64,000 nt of DNA from Gracilimonas mengyeensis (GCF_900182705.1 NZ_FXTP01000010.1:1-64000), one strand, 5' to 3'. Counted from the first letter of the stretch, positions 24,627 through 33,576 are shown. Numbers and translations are program-made. Notes: generated by a model not told the origin, from the sequence alone.

Positions 24627-25739
24627 ATGAAAAAGAAGATAGCAGTATTACCCGGAGATGGTATTGGCCCGGAAGTCACTAAACAGGCCGTAAAGGTGCT
24701 GGAAGCAGTGGCTCACCGTTTTGGCCATGAATTTGAATATGAGAAAGCGCTGGTAGGCGCTGCCGCTATTGACGAAACAGGCGATCCGCTGCCGGATGAA
24801 ACACTTCAGGTATGTTTGGATTCTGACGCTATTCTTTTTGGCTCCATTGGCGACCCCAAATACGACAATGATCCCAAAGCCAAAGTACGCCCTGAGCAGG
24901 GATTGCTGAAGCTGCGGAAAAGCCTGGGATTATATGCCAACATTCGTCCGGTTAAAACCTATAAGTCGTTGATTGATCATTCCCCTCTGAAAAAAGAGCG
25001 GGTGGAAGGGACTGATTTAGTGGTATATCGCGAACTTACCGGTGGCATCTATTTTGGAGAAAAAGGACGCAGTGAGGATGGCGAATCGGCTTACGATCAT
25101 TGTAATTACTCTGTGGAAGAAATTGAACGCATTGCTACCATGGCTTTTGAAGCGGCTCAAAACCGCCGAAAAAAACTGACTTTGGTTGATAAAGCAAACG
25201 TGTTGGAAACTTCCCGACTTTGGCGCCAAACTGTTCAGGCCAAAGCGCCCAACTATCCCGATGTGGATGTAGAATACCTATTTGTAGACAATGCAGCCAT
25301 GCAGTTGATTCTGCGGCCCAACCAGTTTGATGTAATCCTCACCGAAAACATGTTTGGGGATATCATTTCCGATGAAAGCAGTGTAATAACGGGTTCCATC
25401 GGCTTGTTGCCTTCTGCTTCTATAGGCGAAAAGAATTCATTATTTGAGCCCATTCACGGAAGCTACCCGCAGGCAGCCGGCAAAGATATTGCCAATCCGG
25501 TAGCTGCAATCTTATCCGTAGCTATGATGCTGGATCATTTTGGCCTGCATGAAGAAGCCGAGATGATCAATACCAATGTAGATCACATGATTAAAAAAGG
25601 TCTCGTTACACAAGATTTGGATGACCACAATTTCATCACCTGCTCCAAAGTAGGGGATGTGCTGAGCCTGTTGTTGGATAAAACCGTGTCCAATGCCCGC
25701 TTTGAAAATATGTTCGAAGGCAAACTGCCGGTTATTTAG
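24627..25739 (+). CDS. leuB: 3-isopropylmalate dehydrogenase
   Basis: This NAD-dependent beta-decarboxylating dehydrogenase makes 2-oxoisocaproate, the keto acid of leucine. The N-terminal block is VLPGDGIGPEVTKQAVKVLE. Substrate Arg residues are in LRKSLGLYANIRPVK and VVYRELTGGIYFG, with metal Asp residues in NMFGDIISDESSVITGS. The C-terminal EPIHGSYPQAAGKDIANPVA is the NAD-binding loop. The 370 residues are full length. It starts 2 bp after leuD. Downstream lie R4 and the R5 palindrome shared with a convergent gene. Confidence 0.97.
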   Translation: MKKKIAVLPGDGIGPEVTKQAVKVLEAVAHRFGHEFEYEKALVGAAAIDETGDPLPDETLQVCLDSDAILFGSIGDPKYDNDPKAKVRPEQGLLKLRKSLGLYANIRPVKTYKSLIDHSPLKKERVEGTDLVVYRELTGGIYFGEKGRSEDGESAYDHCNYSVEEIERIATMAFEAAQNRRKKLTLVDKANVLETSRLWRQTVQAKAPNYPDVDVEYLFVDNAAMQLILRPNQFDVILTENMFGDIISDESSVITGSIGLLPSASIGEKNSLFEPIHGSYPQAAGKDIANPVAAILSVAMMLDHFGLHEEAEMINTNVDHMIKKGLVTQDLDDHNFITCSKVGDVLSLLLDKTVSNARFENMFEGKLPVI

Positions 25740-25784
25740 GTGTTGCGGGTTTGCGTGGTTCGAGTTGCGGGTTACTCCTTGATA

Positions 25785-25838
25785 CTCGTTACCAAGCTCC
25801 GGCTTGGTAATGCATATTGGAAGCTCCAGCTTCCAGGG
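25785..25838. repeat. Dispersed repeat R4, double copy
   Basis: CTCGTTACCAAGCTCCGGCT then TGGTAATG is followed by TTGGAAGCTCCAGCTTCCAG. Both halves are palindromes of the CCAAGCTCC type found at 11808 and 50911. Confidence 0.65.
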
Positions 25839-25923
25839 ATGTTGGTGCTAAGGCTTACGGTATCGAATTTAAGACAGGACAGGGTTTGGGTTTTCGGATT
25901 CGCTAATCCTGCCTCTTTAGGTG

Positions 25924-25953
25924 AGTAAGGGCGCATTGCAATGCGCCTTTACT
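25924..25953. repeat. Palindrome R5, copy 1 (convergent gene end)
   Basis: AGTAAGGGCGCATTGCAATG then CGCCTTTACT is an almost perfect 30 bp palindrome between leuB (plus) and a lipoprotein gene (minus). A second copy is at 55030-55057, also between converging genes. It may act as a bidirectional terminator, though it lacks a T tract. Confidence 0.75.
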
Positions 25954-25963
25954 GTGTGTAACA

Positions 25964-26428
25964 TCACTGCTCAAACATCTCATCTCTCTTTTCCCGTAAT
26001 TCTTCCACCAAATCTGCAATGGCAGCGGGGGGATTATGGTATTCAAACACCACTTTTTTGTTGATGTCGGGGGATTGAATCTCCAGCCATTCGGCACCGC
26101 CATCGGCGCAGTCGGGGCAGCCGTAAACATCATCAAGGGCAAGAAAAACCTCCTTATCCACCGAACTTGTCCAGCGATTCCATTCCTCTGCACTCACTTC
26201 AGTTTTGGCATAAACTTCCGCCTCTTCATTATTAGGAAGTCCACGATCATCAACCCTAAGCACCGCCTCCCGACTATTAAGTGAAAGCTCCTGGAAACAG
26301 TTTCCTATACACATTCCAAATGACTGTCCCGCTTTTATGGTGTAGTTGGTAGAAACAATGCCATCCTGAGTGCAGGCAGATAAAAACAGGACGAAAAGGA
26401 TAAGAGTAAAGGGGTAGAGCTTTCTCAT
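25964..26428 (-). CDS. Lipoprotein of unknown function
   Basis: This 154-residue protein starts MRKLYPFTLILFVLFLSAC, a lipoprotein signal peptide with lipobox LSAC (lipidated Cys19). The mature part has a Cys pair in GMCIGNCFQEL and another in YGCPDCADGG, which could form disulfides in the periplasm. The spacing of charged residues and the ending NPPAAIADLVEELREK resemble small conserved Bacteroidota lipoproteins without known role. It converges on leuB across palindrome R5 and has an R1 repeat upstream. Confidence 0.72.
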   Translation of the reverse strand: MRKLYPFTLILFVLFLSACTQDGIVSTNYTIKAGQSFGMCIGNCFQELSLNSREAVLRVDDRGLPNNEEAEVYAKTEVSAEEWNRWTSSVDKEVFLALDDVYGCPDCADGGAEWLEIQSPDINKKVVFEYHNPPAAIADLVEELREKRDEMFEQ

Positions 26429-26549
26429 ATTAAGGTATAGGTTAAAGTGAATTAAGGGTAAAAGAATAAGCTATCATTAATCCATACGTCCTTGAGGTTC
26501 ACTTCGCTACATGCACCCTCAGTTTGTAATAAGAATAGATATAGAAGTG

Positions 26550-26703
26550 TTTAGTGGACATTCCGCGGCGTAGGCCGGAATCTTATTGTTTGCCGAATAT
26601 CAATAGTTGGATTCAAAGTAACAATTAGATCCCTGCCTTCGCAGGAATGACCTTAAAACCTCCTATTAGCTCGGTTTTACGTATTCTTATCTCGAGCTCA
26701 CGT
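26550..26703. repeat. Dispersed repeat R1, copy 2
   Basis: It matches 6770-6924 through its whole length, including ACATTCCGCGGCG, GGAATCTTATTG, CAATAGTT, ACAATTAGATC and TATTCTTAT near the end. As in copy 1, it lies directly after the stop codon of a minus-strand gene (26710). Confidence 0.85.
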
Positions 26704-26709
26704 TAAATT

Positions 26710-27672
26710 TTAACGATTTTCGAAAAAGTAGAAACCGTCAATGATATCAAGGTAAACGCCATCGAAGCGGGAATTCAATATTTTCTGCAGGTACGAATCC
26801 TCGCCGTTATATATGATCCTCTTCCACTCAGGGTCCCAGTATTTCACTTTATAATTACCTTCCCAGTTGGGGTTCTCCCGCACCAGCCAGTTAGGGTTGC
26901 CGGTATGCCAGCCGGGTTGCCAGTAAAAACGGTAATCTTCGGCTTCCCCAATACTCATATAACTGATAACCAAACGTTTGCCTCCATTTTCCTTTTGCCG
27001 GAGCGCCTCAACATCTTCATCTGTGAACAGGTTCTTATTCCAAAAAGCATCCATAATCAATACATCGTAATTGGTGTTTTGGATAGCAGAGATATAATCG
27101 GCTTTGGTATCAAATTCCTGCATGTTCAACAAATACAGAAAATTCTCTGCCTCAGAAAGCTGTGTGATATCACGGTCGTTTTCACCGGGCAAGTTTTCGG
27201 GGTAATCCGGAATTACGGTGAGGTCACGCTCCGGGGCAGCAAAAGAGAGAAAATCCAACGCCTGGTTTTGTGAATACGATTGATTGGCCTTGAAGGGTGT
27301 GTGGCAATAATCAGTTACCAGTACAGTTTTTCCCGTATCTTTGCCAACAGCCAGTTGTTCCAGCAGCCGGTTGGTTGCACGGGCCGGCGTGGGTTGATTA
27401 TCTTCTTCATACCCAAAAAATAAATCCTCTTGTCCAAGTCCATCAATGGCATTTAAATACTCGGTAGCAGGGCTGTCATCAACAGTGAGCAACTCGTGCC
27501 CATTCTGTGGGATCACAATGAAGTCCTCGTCTTGTTCATGGGCATAATCCGCAATTTCCTGCACAAAGGAACGCATTTCTGCACGGTAGTCTGTAGTATC
27601 ATTGGTGCCAATTATTCCACACGCAAAACTGGTAATAAACAGAAATAAGAGAAAGGGTAAAAGTGTGCGCAT
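26710..27672 (-). CDS. Lipoprotein with TM1410/MJ1477-type (GH114-like) barrel
   Basis: The N-terminus (hydrophobic stretch, then FITSFACGIIG) is a probable lipoprotein signal peptide. The rest reads as one TIM barrel: DEDFIVIPQNGHELL, TVLVTDYCHT, YDVLIMDAFW, KRLVISYMSIGEAEDYRFYW and, at the end, NSRFDGVYLDIIDGFYFF. The YMSIGEAEDYRFYW and GVYLDIID motifs belong to the MJ1477/TM1410 family, related to endo-alpha-1,4-polygalactosaminidases (GH114), and sometimes mislabelled cysteinyl-tRNA synthetase-like. The acidic residues in GEAEDYR and YLDIID are likely catalytic. The substrate is unknown. It diverges from recQ over 47 bp. Confidence 0.8.
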   Translation of the reverse strand: MRTLLPFLLFLFITSFACGIIGTNDTTDYRAEMRSFVQEIADYAHEQDEDFIVIPQNGHELLTVDDSPATEYLNAIDGLGQEDLFFGYEEDNQPTPARATNRLLEQLAVGKDTGKTVLVTDYCHTPFKANQSYSQNQALDFLSFAAPERDLTVIPDYPENLPGENDRDITQLSEAENFLYLLNMQEFDTKADYISAIQNTNYDVLIMDAFWNKNLFTDEDVEALRQKENGGKRLVISYMSIGEAEDYRFYWQPGWHTGNPNWLVRENPNWEGNYKVKYWDPEWKRIIYNGEDSYLQKILNSRFDGVYLDIIDGFYFFENR

Positions 27673-27719
27673 TGCTTTGTATTTTGAATGATAAACGAGA
27701 TTGAATTTAAGGCTCTGAT

Positions 27720-29651
27720 TTGCAGGAATTATTTAAAAAGGCTGAAGCCAATTTACAGAAAATTTGGGGATTTAAAGCATTCCGTCCCGGGCAGGATGAA
27801 GTAGTTCAGGCTGTATTTGAGGGTAAAAATACGTTAGTGCTATTTCCAACGGGCGGAGGTAAATCACTTTGTTACCAGGTGCCTGCAACGGTTTTTGAAG
27901 GGATGACGCTGGTTATTTCTCCCCTCGTTGCCCTGATGCAAGACCAGGTTCAGGCATTAAAAGTCAAAGGTATTTCGGCGACTTTTATCAACAGTACCAT
28001 TCCATCTTACGAAGTTGAGCAACGTTTGGTCAATGCCCGCAACGGCATGTACAAGCTCCTCTACTGTGCACCAGAACGATTGAAGACCAGTCTCTGGGAG
28101 GCCGAACTTCCAAATCTTAATATTGATCTTGTGGCGGTGGATGAAGCACACTGCATCAGTCAATGGGGACATGATTTTCGTCCCAGCTACCGCGAAATTC
28201 GAAGCTCATTGGAATCCATTGCCGATCAAACACGCTGGCTGGCGCTTACCGCTACCGCTACACCTGAGGTTCAAAAGGATATAACAGATTCTTTGGGTTT
28301 TGAAACACCGAATGTCATCTCTCGTGGTTTCTCCCGACCAAATCTAAAATGGTGGGTCGTTTCATCACCCCAAAAAACAAAAAAACTGGAAGAATCAGTC
28401 ACTAAGGCAGCCAAACGCGGAGACGGACTTGTTTACGGAGGTACCCGGAAAAATTGTGAGCGGTTGGCCAAGCGGTTTTCTTCTCTGGGTATTAAGTCGG
28501 AGCCTTATCATGCCGGTATCGCATCCGATCAACGCAAAGCCATTCAAAAGCGATGGATTGATGGGAAAACCCCGTTGGTTGTAGCTACAAATGCTTTTGG
28601 GATGGGCATCGACAAGCCGGATTGCCGGTATGTGGTGCATGAAGAAATGCCGTACTCGCTGGAGGCTTATTACCAGGAAGCCGGCCGGGCCGGCCGTGAT
28701 GGCAAAGAAAGTTATCCTATTTTGTTATACAGGGAATCGGATTACGCGAAGGCGGAGAGGCGATTGGATGAAAACTATCCCACCAGAGATGAGCTGGAAC
28801 ATGCCTACCGTATTTTGTGCGACAGCTTTAACCTGGCCATAGGCTCAGAAATGGAGGAATCGGCTTCGTTTGACATAAATCAGATTATCAAGCGGGGAAA
28901 ATTGTCGTATGGGAAAGCCCGCTCTGCCATGCGGCTGCTTGATCAGTTTGATATTATTGCCATGCAGCAGGAAGTGGAGCCTGCCGTAGGCGTGCAGTTC
29001 ATGTTAAGTCAGTCGGGACTTAAGGCTTTTCGGGAGCAGTGTGAAAACGATGAGAAAGCGGAATTTGTAGATAAGCTGGAACGACTTTACGGAACCATGG
29101 CCTTTCGGGATATGGTGCAATTGGATGAAAAGTATGTGCTGGAAAAACTCTCGGTTCGCCGCAATGCTTTAGTAAAGGCGCTAAATGTACTGATGCAGAA
29201 CGATCAAATCCTGGCTTTCGAGATGCACAAAGAACGTACGTTGGTAAAAGTGCTGGAGGCCCGGTCATCCAAATTACATTTATCAAAAAAAGAAGTAGAA
29301 GCTCATCGGGACAATATCTTCCGGAAGCTGGAACTGATGCATGGCTACGTTCGCACAGAAACCTGCCGTGAGGTATATCTGCGCAATTATTTTGGGGATA
29401 CTTCGGCTAAACCCTGCGGCCATTGTGACAATTGTCTGCGTACTACAAAGGGAGATAATTCAACGCCGGATAATGAAGAGCTAAAGGCAGTATATGCTTG
29501 TCTCAAGCAAGATGAACAAACCATTGAAGATTTATGCAGCCAGACCGGTTTGCCCAAAAAAACGGTACTGCAATCGGTTCAATATTTAATTCGGGAAGAG
29601 CGGATCACTACAAACCCTCAGCGGCCGGGATATTATACGCTGTTGGTTTAA
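27720..29651 (+). CDS. recQ: RecQ-family ATP-dependent DNA helicase
   Basis: This 3'-5' superfamily 2 helicase acts in recombination and fork repair. The start is TTG at 27720: the RecQ motif 0 (FKAFRPGQDEVV) follows at residue 18, and no ATG occurs before the core. Walker A is FPTGGGKSL (Lys48), followed by the DEAH box VDEAHCISQWGHDFRPSY and LALTATAT. Motif VI is YYQEAGRAGRDG. The zinc subdomain ends PCGHCDNC near residue 565. A short winged-helix C-terminus follows, and I see no HRDC domain. The 643 residues fit the HRDC-less Bacteroidota form. Confidence 0.94.
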   Translation: MQELFKKAEANLQKIWGFKAFRPGQDEVVQAVFEGKNTLVLFPTGGGKSLCYQVPATVFEGMTLVISPLVALMQDQVQALKVKGISATFINSTIPSYEVEQRLVNARNGMYKLLYCAPERLKTSLWEAELPNLNIDLVAVDEAHCISQWGHDFRPSYREIRSSLESIADQTRWLALTATATPEVQKDITDSLGFETPNVISRGFSRPNLKWWVVSSPQKTKKLEESVTKAAKRGDGLVYGGTRKNCERLAKRFSSLGIKSEPYHAGIASDQRKAIQKRWIDGKTPLVVATNAFGMGIDKPDCRYVVHEEMPYSLEAYYQEAGRAGRDGKESYPILLYRESDYAKAERRLDENYPTRDELEHAYRILCDSFNLAIGSEMEESASFDINQIIKRGKLSYGKARSAMRLLDQFDIIAMQQEVEPAVGVQFMLSQSGLKAFREQCENDEKAEFVDKLERLYGTMAFRDMVQLDEKYVLEKLSVRRNALVKALNVLMQNDQILAFEMHKERTLVKVLEARSSKLHLSKKEVEAHRDNIFRKLELMHGYVRTETCREVYLRNYFGDTSAKPCGHCDNCLRTTKGDNSTPDNEELKAVYACLKQDEQTIEDLCSQTGLPKKTVLQSVQYLIREERITTNPQRPGYYTLLV

Positions 29652-29737
29652 GGTGATATGGTGATTGGGTGATATGGTGGTGGGAGTGGTTTTTGGGAGT
29701 TTCGGCTTGGGTGGGTAGTATTCACAAACACCTCTCA

Positions 29738-29768
29738 CAATCAGTGCAGGAACTAACTGCACTGATTG
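29738..29768. repeat. Perfect 12 bp inverted repeat
   Basis: CAATCAGTGCAG and CTGCACTGATTG flank a seven-base loop (GAACTAA). The stem has no mismatch and no T tract. It directly precedes the R2-like palindrome. Confidence 0.7.
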
Positions 29769-29854
29769 ATCTCTCCTCAAGGAGAGACTTCTCCGAGGTA
29801 GTATAGAGGATTTGCTGGTGGATTAGGTACAAGATGTTGAATTTCACTCCCAGA

Positions 29855-29935
29855 AAGTCCTCCCTTCGCCTGTGCCGAGCATTCGGTAAGGGAGGTGCTC
29901 GGTTTTTGATTTATCAAAAACAGGCGGAGGGTGTA
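29855..29935 (-). repeat. Dispersed repeat R3, copy 3 (inverted)
   Basis: Its reverse complement starts ACACCCTCCGCC, has a GTTTTTGATAAATCAAAAAC hairpin, then CACCTCCC and finally GGGAGGACTT. About 20 extra bases are inserted before the last block. It matches 53139-53200 best. Confidence 0.75.
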
Positions 29936-30002
29936 CAATAGTAACTAAAGATTGGGCAATTTCAGGGGATTATCTCTCTTCATTCCCACTCAGTCCAAGT
30001 AC

Positions 30003-30491
30003 TCAATTTCCCAAAGTATCTCTGTTGATAAGTGAGTCGGCGATGGCCACAGAATCTTGTGGGGAAAGGGAGTCGGCTGCAGATAGAGAATCTGCAAGAG
30101 CTACAGAATCCGGGTGGTTGCTATACACTGCTTTCATCGAATCGATGTGAGCCTGCAGGTTTTTTTCTTTGTGTTCCAGCCAGGCGGTAGCGGCTTCAAT
30201 ACGCTCAATCTGTGCCTGCACGTCGCTTTGGTAGAATTTATGGGAAGATGCAAAGGCAGCTTCCTCGATCTCATATTTTTCAAATACCAGCTGTTTGAGC
30301 GAATCCACATTCACACTGTCAGGGCGGGCGCTGGCATAGGTGCGGATATGCTGCAGTTCAATCATCACATCCATGTATACCGGTTCCGGAAGTAAGTTAT
30401 CAGGAGGCTGTGGTTTTTCCACGCCCCGGCATCCTGCAAAAAGAAACAAAATGCCGAGTGTGGAATAACTAATAATCCGTTTGAGAGCCAT
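30003..30491 (-). CDS. DUF4296-type lipoprotein
   Basis: The 162-residue protein has a lipoprotein signal (hydrophobic stretch, then LFLFAGCRG, lipobox FAGC). The domain LLPEPVYMDVMIELQHIRTYA followed by FEKYEIEEAAFASSHKFYQSD matches the pattern of DUF4296, a small helical domain of Bacteroidota lipoproteins of unknown function. The last 45 residues are a low-complexity acidic tail built from DSVALADSL-like units (three near-repeats). It starts 5 bp after the SDR gene stop, so the pair is probably co-transcribed. Confidence 0.8.
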   Translation of the reverse strand: MALKRIISYSTLGILFLFAGCRGVEKPQPPDNLLPEPVYMDVMIELQHIRTYASARPDSVNVDSLKQLVFEKYEIEEAAFASSHKFYQSDVQAQIERIEAATAWLEHKEKNLQAHIDSMKAVYSNHPDSVALADSLSAADSLSPQDSVAIADSLINRDTLGN

Positions 30492-30496
30492 GCGTG

Positions 30497-31222
30497 CTAC
30501 TCTTTTTCGTTGGGGTTCTTGGGGTTAAGCGGACGCATGGTGATCTCATTGATGAGGTAGTTATCATCCGTTTCCAGTAAAAACTTCACCGTGCTTGAAA
30601 TATCGGTGGTTTTCATCATGTTGGGATGATTTTCAATGCCTTCAATCTTACTGAACAGTTCGGTATCGATAGAACCCGGGAATACGCAAGTCACTTTAAT
30701 AGCGTCGTAGCGGAGTTCTTTGAATAAAGCCTCACTGAATCCTCGAACGCCAAATTTGCTGGCATTGTAACCGGAAATGGTTGGGTTACCTAACAGGCCG
30801 GCAATGGAGGCAATGTTAATAATGTGGCAGGTATTTTTATTGGCTTTCATCAGCGGTACGATAAGGCGGGTGAGATAAAAAATGCCATTAAGGTTTACGT
30901 TGATCATGTTGTGCCATTCATCCAGCGAGAGGTCTTCTACATTGGCAGAACGCATAATGCCTGCGTTATTAATCAGGATGTCGGGTTGATGCTTACGCCC
31001 AAAGGTTTGGTCAACCCATTTTTCCAGCTTATCAGCTTCCGTCACATCCATAGTTACCGGGTGAAAAGCATCGCCCAATTCTTTCTGTAATTCTTGAAGT
31101 TTGTCCTTGCTGCGTGCCAGTCCGTACACTTCTGAGCCGTTTTTTACCAACATACGGCTGAATTCGGCGCCGATGCCGCTGCTTGCTCCTGTGACGATGG
31201 CAATTTTTGAATCAAGATTCAT
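30497..31222 (-). CDS. Short-chain dehydrogenase/reductase (SDR)
   Basis: A classical SDR of 241 residues: Rossmann motif TGASSGIG (15-22), NNAGIM, and the catalytic Ser and YNASK (Tyr and Lys) in the middle. The cofactor loop LARSKDKL suggests NADP(H), because a basic Arg follows the second strand. Oxidation or reduction of an alcohol or ketone is certain for the family, but the substrate is not readable. It diverges from coaX over about 50 bp and leads into the DUF4296 gene. Confidence 0.9.
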   Translation of the reverse strand: MNLDSKIAIVTGASSGIGAEFSRMLVKNGSEVYGLARSKDKLQELQKELGDAFHPVTMDVTEADKLEKWVDQTFGRKHQPDILINNAGIMRSANVEDLSLDEWHNMINVNLNGIFYLTRLIVPLMKANKNTCHIINIASIAGLLGNPTISGYNASKFGVRGFSEALFKELRYDAIKVTCVFPGSIDTELFSKIEGIENHPNMMKTTDISSTVKFLLETDDNYLINEITMRPLNPKNPNEKE

Positions 31223-31275
31223 GCTAAAAATGGTATTTTGTGTTCATAACTCCGTGCATAAAGTACTACAAAAAG

Positions 31276-32022
31276 ATGAGCAAATTCGATTCCGCTTCGC
31301 TAAAAAAACAATTATTCCTTGATGTGGGAAATACGGCCGTTAAAGCCGTTTACAAAGAGGGGATGGCCTGGAAAAAGGTAGACGCCCATTCGGCTCAAAC
31401 CGGAAAGCAACTTATCCTGTGGATAGAGAATCATCGCGATGATTTTAGTGAAATCGTACTGGCCGGTGTTCGAACGGAGGTTCAGCAAGCACTGGTGGGA
31501 GAGCTTCAGCAAGCGGATTTTAACATTAAGACCGTCACTAATAAAGATATCCCCCGCGATCTTTTAGATTATGAAACGCCGGATACACTGGGTATCGATC
31601 GATTTTTGGCCTGTTATGGAGCCACCTTTCAAACCAAAGAGGCGGTAGTGGTTATTGATGCGGGCACCGCCACAACCATCGATTATATGGGACGGGATAA
31701 AATATTTAGGGGCGGAGTAATTGCACCGGGATTGACGGCCTTTACCGAGCTGCTACCCAAACACGCACCGGCTTTACCCAATGTTGAAGTAGAAATCCCG
31801 CAAAGCTGGCCGGGAAAGTCCACCATTCATTCATTACAATGGGGACAGGCAGGTTTCTATAAATTTGCTTTACAAGCTATGCTGAATGAATATGAGAAAG
31901 AATTCGGGCAGTTTGACTTATTTATAACCGGCGGCAACAGACAAACTATCCAGCAGCTTTTATCCATGGATTCGAAATTACGCCCCTATCTTATTTTTGA
32001 AGGATTAGAAAAACTCATCTAA
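31276..32022 (+). CDS. coaX: Type III pantothenate kinase
   Basis: It catalyses the first step of coenzyme A synthesis and is not inhibited by CoA in this type. The ASKHA fold shows the phosphate-1 motif DVGNTAVKAVY near the start, DTLGIDRFLACYGA, the phosphate-2 motif VVIDAGTATTIDYM, FRGGVIAPGL and the C-terminal ITGGNRQTIQ. I choose the ATG at 31276 (MSKFDSASLKK) over the one at 31240. The longer start adds 12 residues and lies within the divergent promoter gap. Product 248 residues, a usual CoaX length. Confidence 0.93.
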   Translation: MSKFDSASLKKQLFLDVGNTAVKAVYKEGMAWKKVDAHSAQTGKQLILWIENHRDDFSEIVLAGVRTEVQQALVGELQQADFNIKTVTNKDIPRDLLDYETPDTLGIDRFLACYGATFQTKEAVVVIDAGTATTIDYMGRDKIFRGGVIAPGLTAFTELLPKHAPALPNVEVEIPQSWPGKSTIHSLQWGQAGFYKFALQAMLNEYEKEFGQFDLFITGGNRQTIQQLLSMDSKLRPYLIFEGLEKLI

Positions 32023-32146
32023 ATAAAACGGTAACAGTTATAATACTGCTGAAATTTAAAGATCAGGCGACTCACAATTCAAAATTCAGCATTAAAAATT
32101 AATCCTTCATCTTTAATTTTGAATCTTAAATCCTTAATTCCTTTAC

Positions 32147-32176
32147 CCTCGTTCCACACGCTCTGCGTTGGAACGC
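32147..32176. repeat. Dispersed repeat R4b, copy 3
   Basis: CCTCGTTCCACACGCTCTGC then GTTGGAACGC is palindromic and related to 14966 and 22475. It lies in the 287 bp gap between converging coaX and the next minus-strand gene. The rest of the gap is AT-rich sequence with TTAATTTTGAATCTTAAATC-like runs and no gene. Confidence 0.55.
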
Positions 32177-32309
32177 ATTGATGGTTTTATAGGCTGAATC
32201 TTTTAAATAGCTCTTCTTGAGAAGTCTAAGTCTCTTATCTCTCCCTTAGCATCCATCATCAGGTGGCAGGCAAAAATCTGCAATCTGCAATTTGTAATCT
32301 TCAATAACC

Positions 32310-33575
32310 CTACGTTTTCTTTTTCTTCTTCTTGGCTGCAGGAAACAGGATATTATTCAAAATCAGCCGGTAGCCGGGGCTGTTGGGATGCAGGGCCAGA
32401 TCCGTGGGGGGATCGTTTACGCGATGGGTGTAATCCTCGGGATCGTGGCCGGCGTAGAAAGTGAAAGTGCCGCGGCCGTGGTTTCCGTGCAAGTACTTCA
32501 CCTGGTTACGACCCGGAGCCTCACCTAAAACCACCACGGATGATTTCACTTTGTCTTTTTGATAGGCAGTAGTTTGTCCATAAAAACCACGGACGCTGCT
32601 TACATGATTTTGGGTAAGCATCGTTGGTACGGGATCCCATTTGGCTGAAAACTCAAACAAGGTAAAGAAGTCCAGCGATTGATCCACTTCATTGATACTC
32701 ACTGGTACATCGATGTCAGCATGTTCATACTCTGAGGGATTGATAACGATGTCAAAATCCTCAAAAGCCAGTGTTTTACTGTAATCGATTTTGGATTGTG
32801 CATTGGGATCGGCGGGATCTCCATCAAATTGTTCGGGGGCAATGTCCACATCTTCGGCAGCCAGCGCGATATCAAAGGTATCGGTTCCGGAGCACATCGC
32901 GAATAAAAAACCGCCTTTCTCTACATAATCTTTAATAGTCCGGGCTACTTTCTTTTTTTGTTCACTAACCGAAGCAAAGCCAAGTTCTTCAGCCATGGCT
33001 TCCATTTGTTTAACTTGTGCGATATACCAAGGCATATTGCGATAGTTGGCCCAGAATTTTCCATATTGGCCGGTAAAATCCTCGTGGTGTAAGTGCAGCC
33101 AGTCGTATTCATCAAGCTTGCCTTCCAGTACTTCTACATCCCAAACTTTGTCGTACTCTACTTCTGCATAAGTGAGAGCAAGGGTTACGGCATCATCCCA
33201 GGGAAGAGCCTGATCGGGGGTGTAAACAGCTATTTTGGGAGCCTTTTCCAGGTTTACAACCGAGGTATTACTGCTATTACTTTCAACCTGATTTACAATA
33301 TTGTTGGCTTGTGAGGCTGAAATAACATCCGCCTGTACATTGCGGAGCCGGCTTTTGCGTACAATGTCGTTTTCAACTTCGGCCAAAAAGCTGCCGCCGC
33401 GGTAATTCAACAGCCATTGGGCAGTATTTCCATCGGTTAAGTGGTTAAAGATAACCCCATACGCTTTCAGGTGATTGGTTTGGGATTCATCCATAGGGAT
33501 GAGGATATACTGCTGGGCGAATGCTAAAAAGGGTAGTAGCGTGAATAATAGAGTCGTGAGAATTCGCTTGAACAT
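32310..33575 (-). CDS. Exported protein of the 'asparagine synthetase B'-named family; function unknown
   Basis: I take the ATG at 33575, where TGATATG couples the stop of the upstream gene to this start; another ATG lies at 33590. A signal peptide (MFKRILTTLL to AFAQQ) exports about 400 residues. The sequence begins YILIPMDESQTNHLKAYG and has GFLFAMCSGTDTFDIAL, which resembles the nucleophile elbow of ThuA or class I amidotransferase-like folds. HGNHGRGTFTFYAGHDPEDY is near the end. None of the ATP-pyrophosphatase or glutaminase motifs of true AsnB are present, so that database name is misleading. The C-terminus is a run of Lys. It is an operon with the TPR gene and maf. Confidence 0.72.
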   Translation of the reverse strand: MFKRILTTLLFTLLPFLAFAQQYILIPMDESQTNHLKAYGVIFNHLTDGNTAQWLLNYRGGSFLAEVENDIVRKSRLRNVQADVISASQANNIVNQVESNSSNTSVVNLEKAPKIAVYTPDQALPWDDAVTLALTYAEVEYDKVWDVEVLEGKLDEYDWLHLHHEDFTGQYGKFWANYRNMPWYIAQVKQMEAMAEELGFASVSEQKKKVARTIKDYVEKGGFLFAMCSGTDTFDIALAAEDVDIAPEQFDGDPADPNAQSKIDYSKTLAFEDFDIVINPSEYEHADIDVPVSINEVDQSLDFFTLFEFSAKWDPVPTMLTQNHVSSVRGFYGQTTAYQKDKVKSSVVVLGEAPGRNQVKYLHGNHGRGTFTFYAGHDPEDYTHRVNDPPTDLALHPNSPGYRLILNNILFPAAKKKKKKT

Positions 33576-33576
33576 A

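Larger units (their letters stand above)
29652..30002. other. Repeat mosaic between recQ and a DUF4296 gene
   Basis: These 351 bp separate two converging genes and hold no supported gene. Present are GGTGATATGGTGATTGGGTG (29652-29671; the ATATGGTGATTGGGTGA part recurs at 50886-50902), a perfect inverted repeat (29738-29768), an R2-like palindrome CTCTCCTCAAGGAGAG (29771-29786) and an R3 copy on the opposite strand (29855-29935). Confidence 0.65.
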
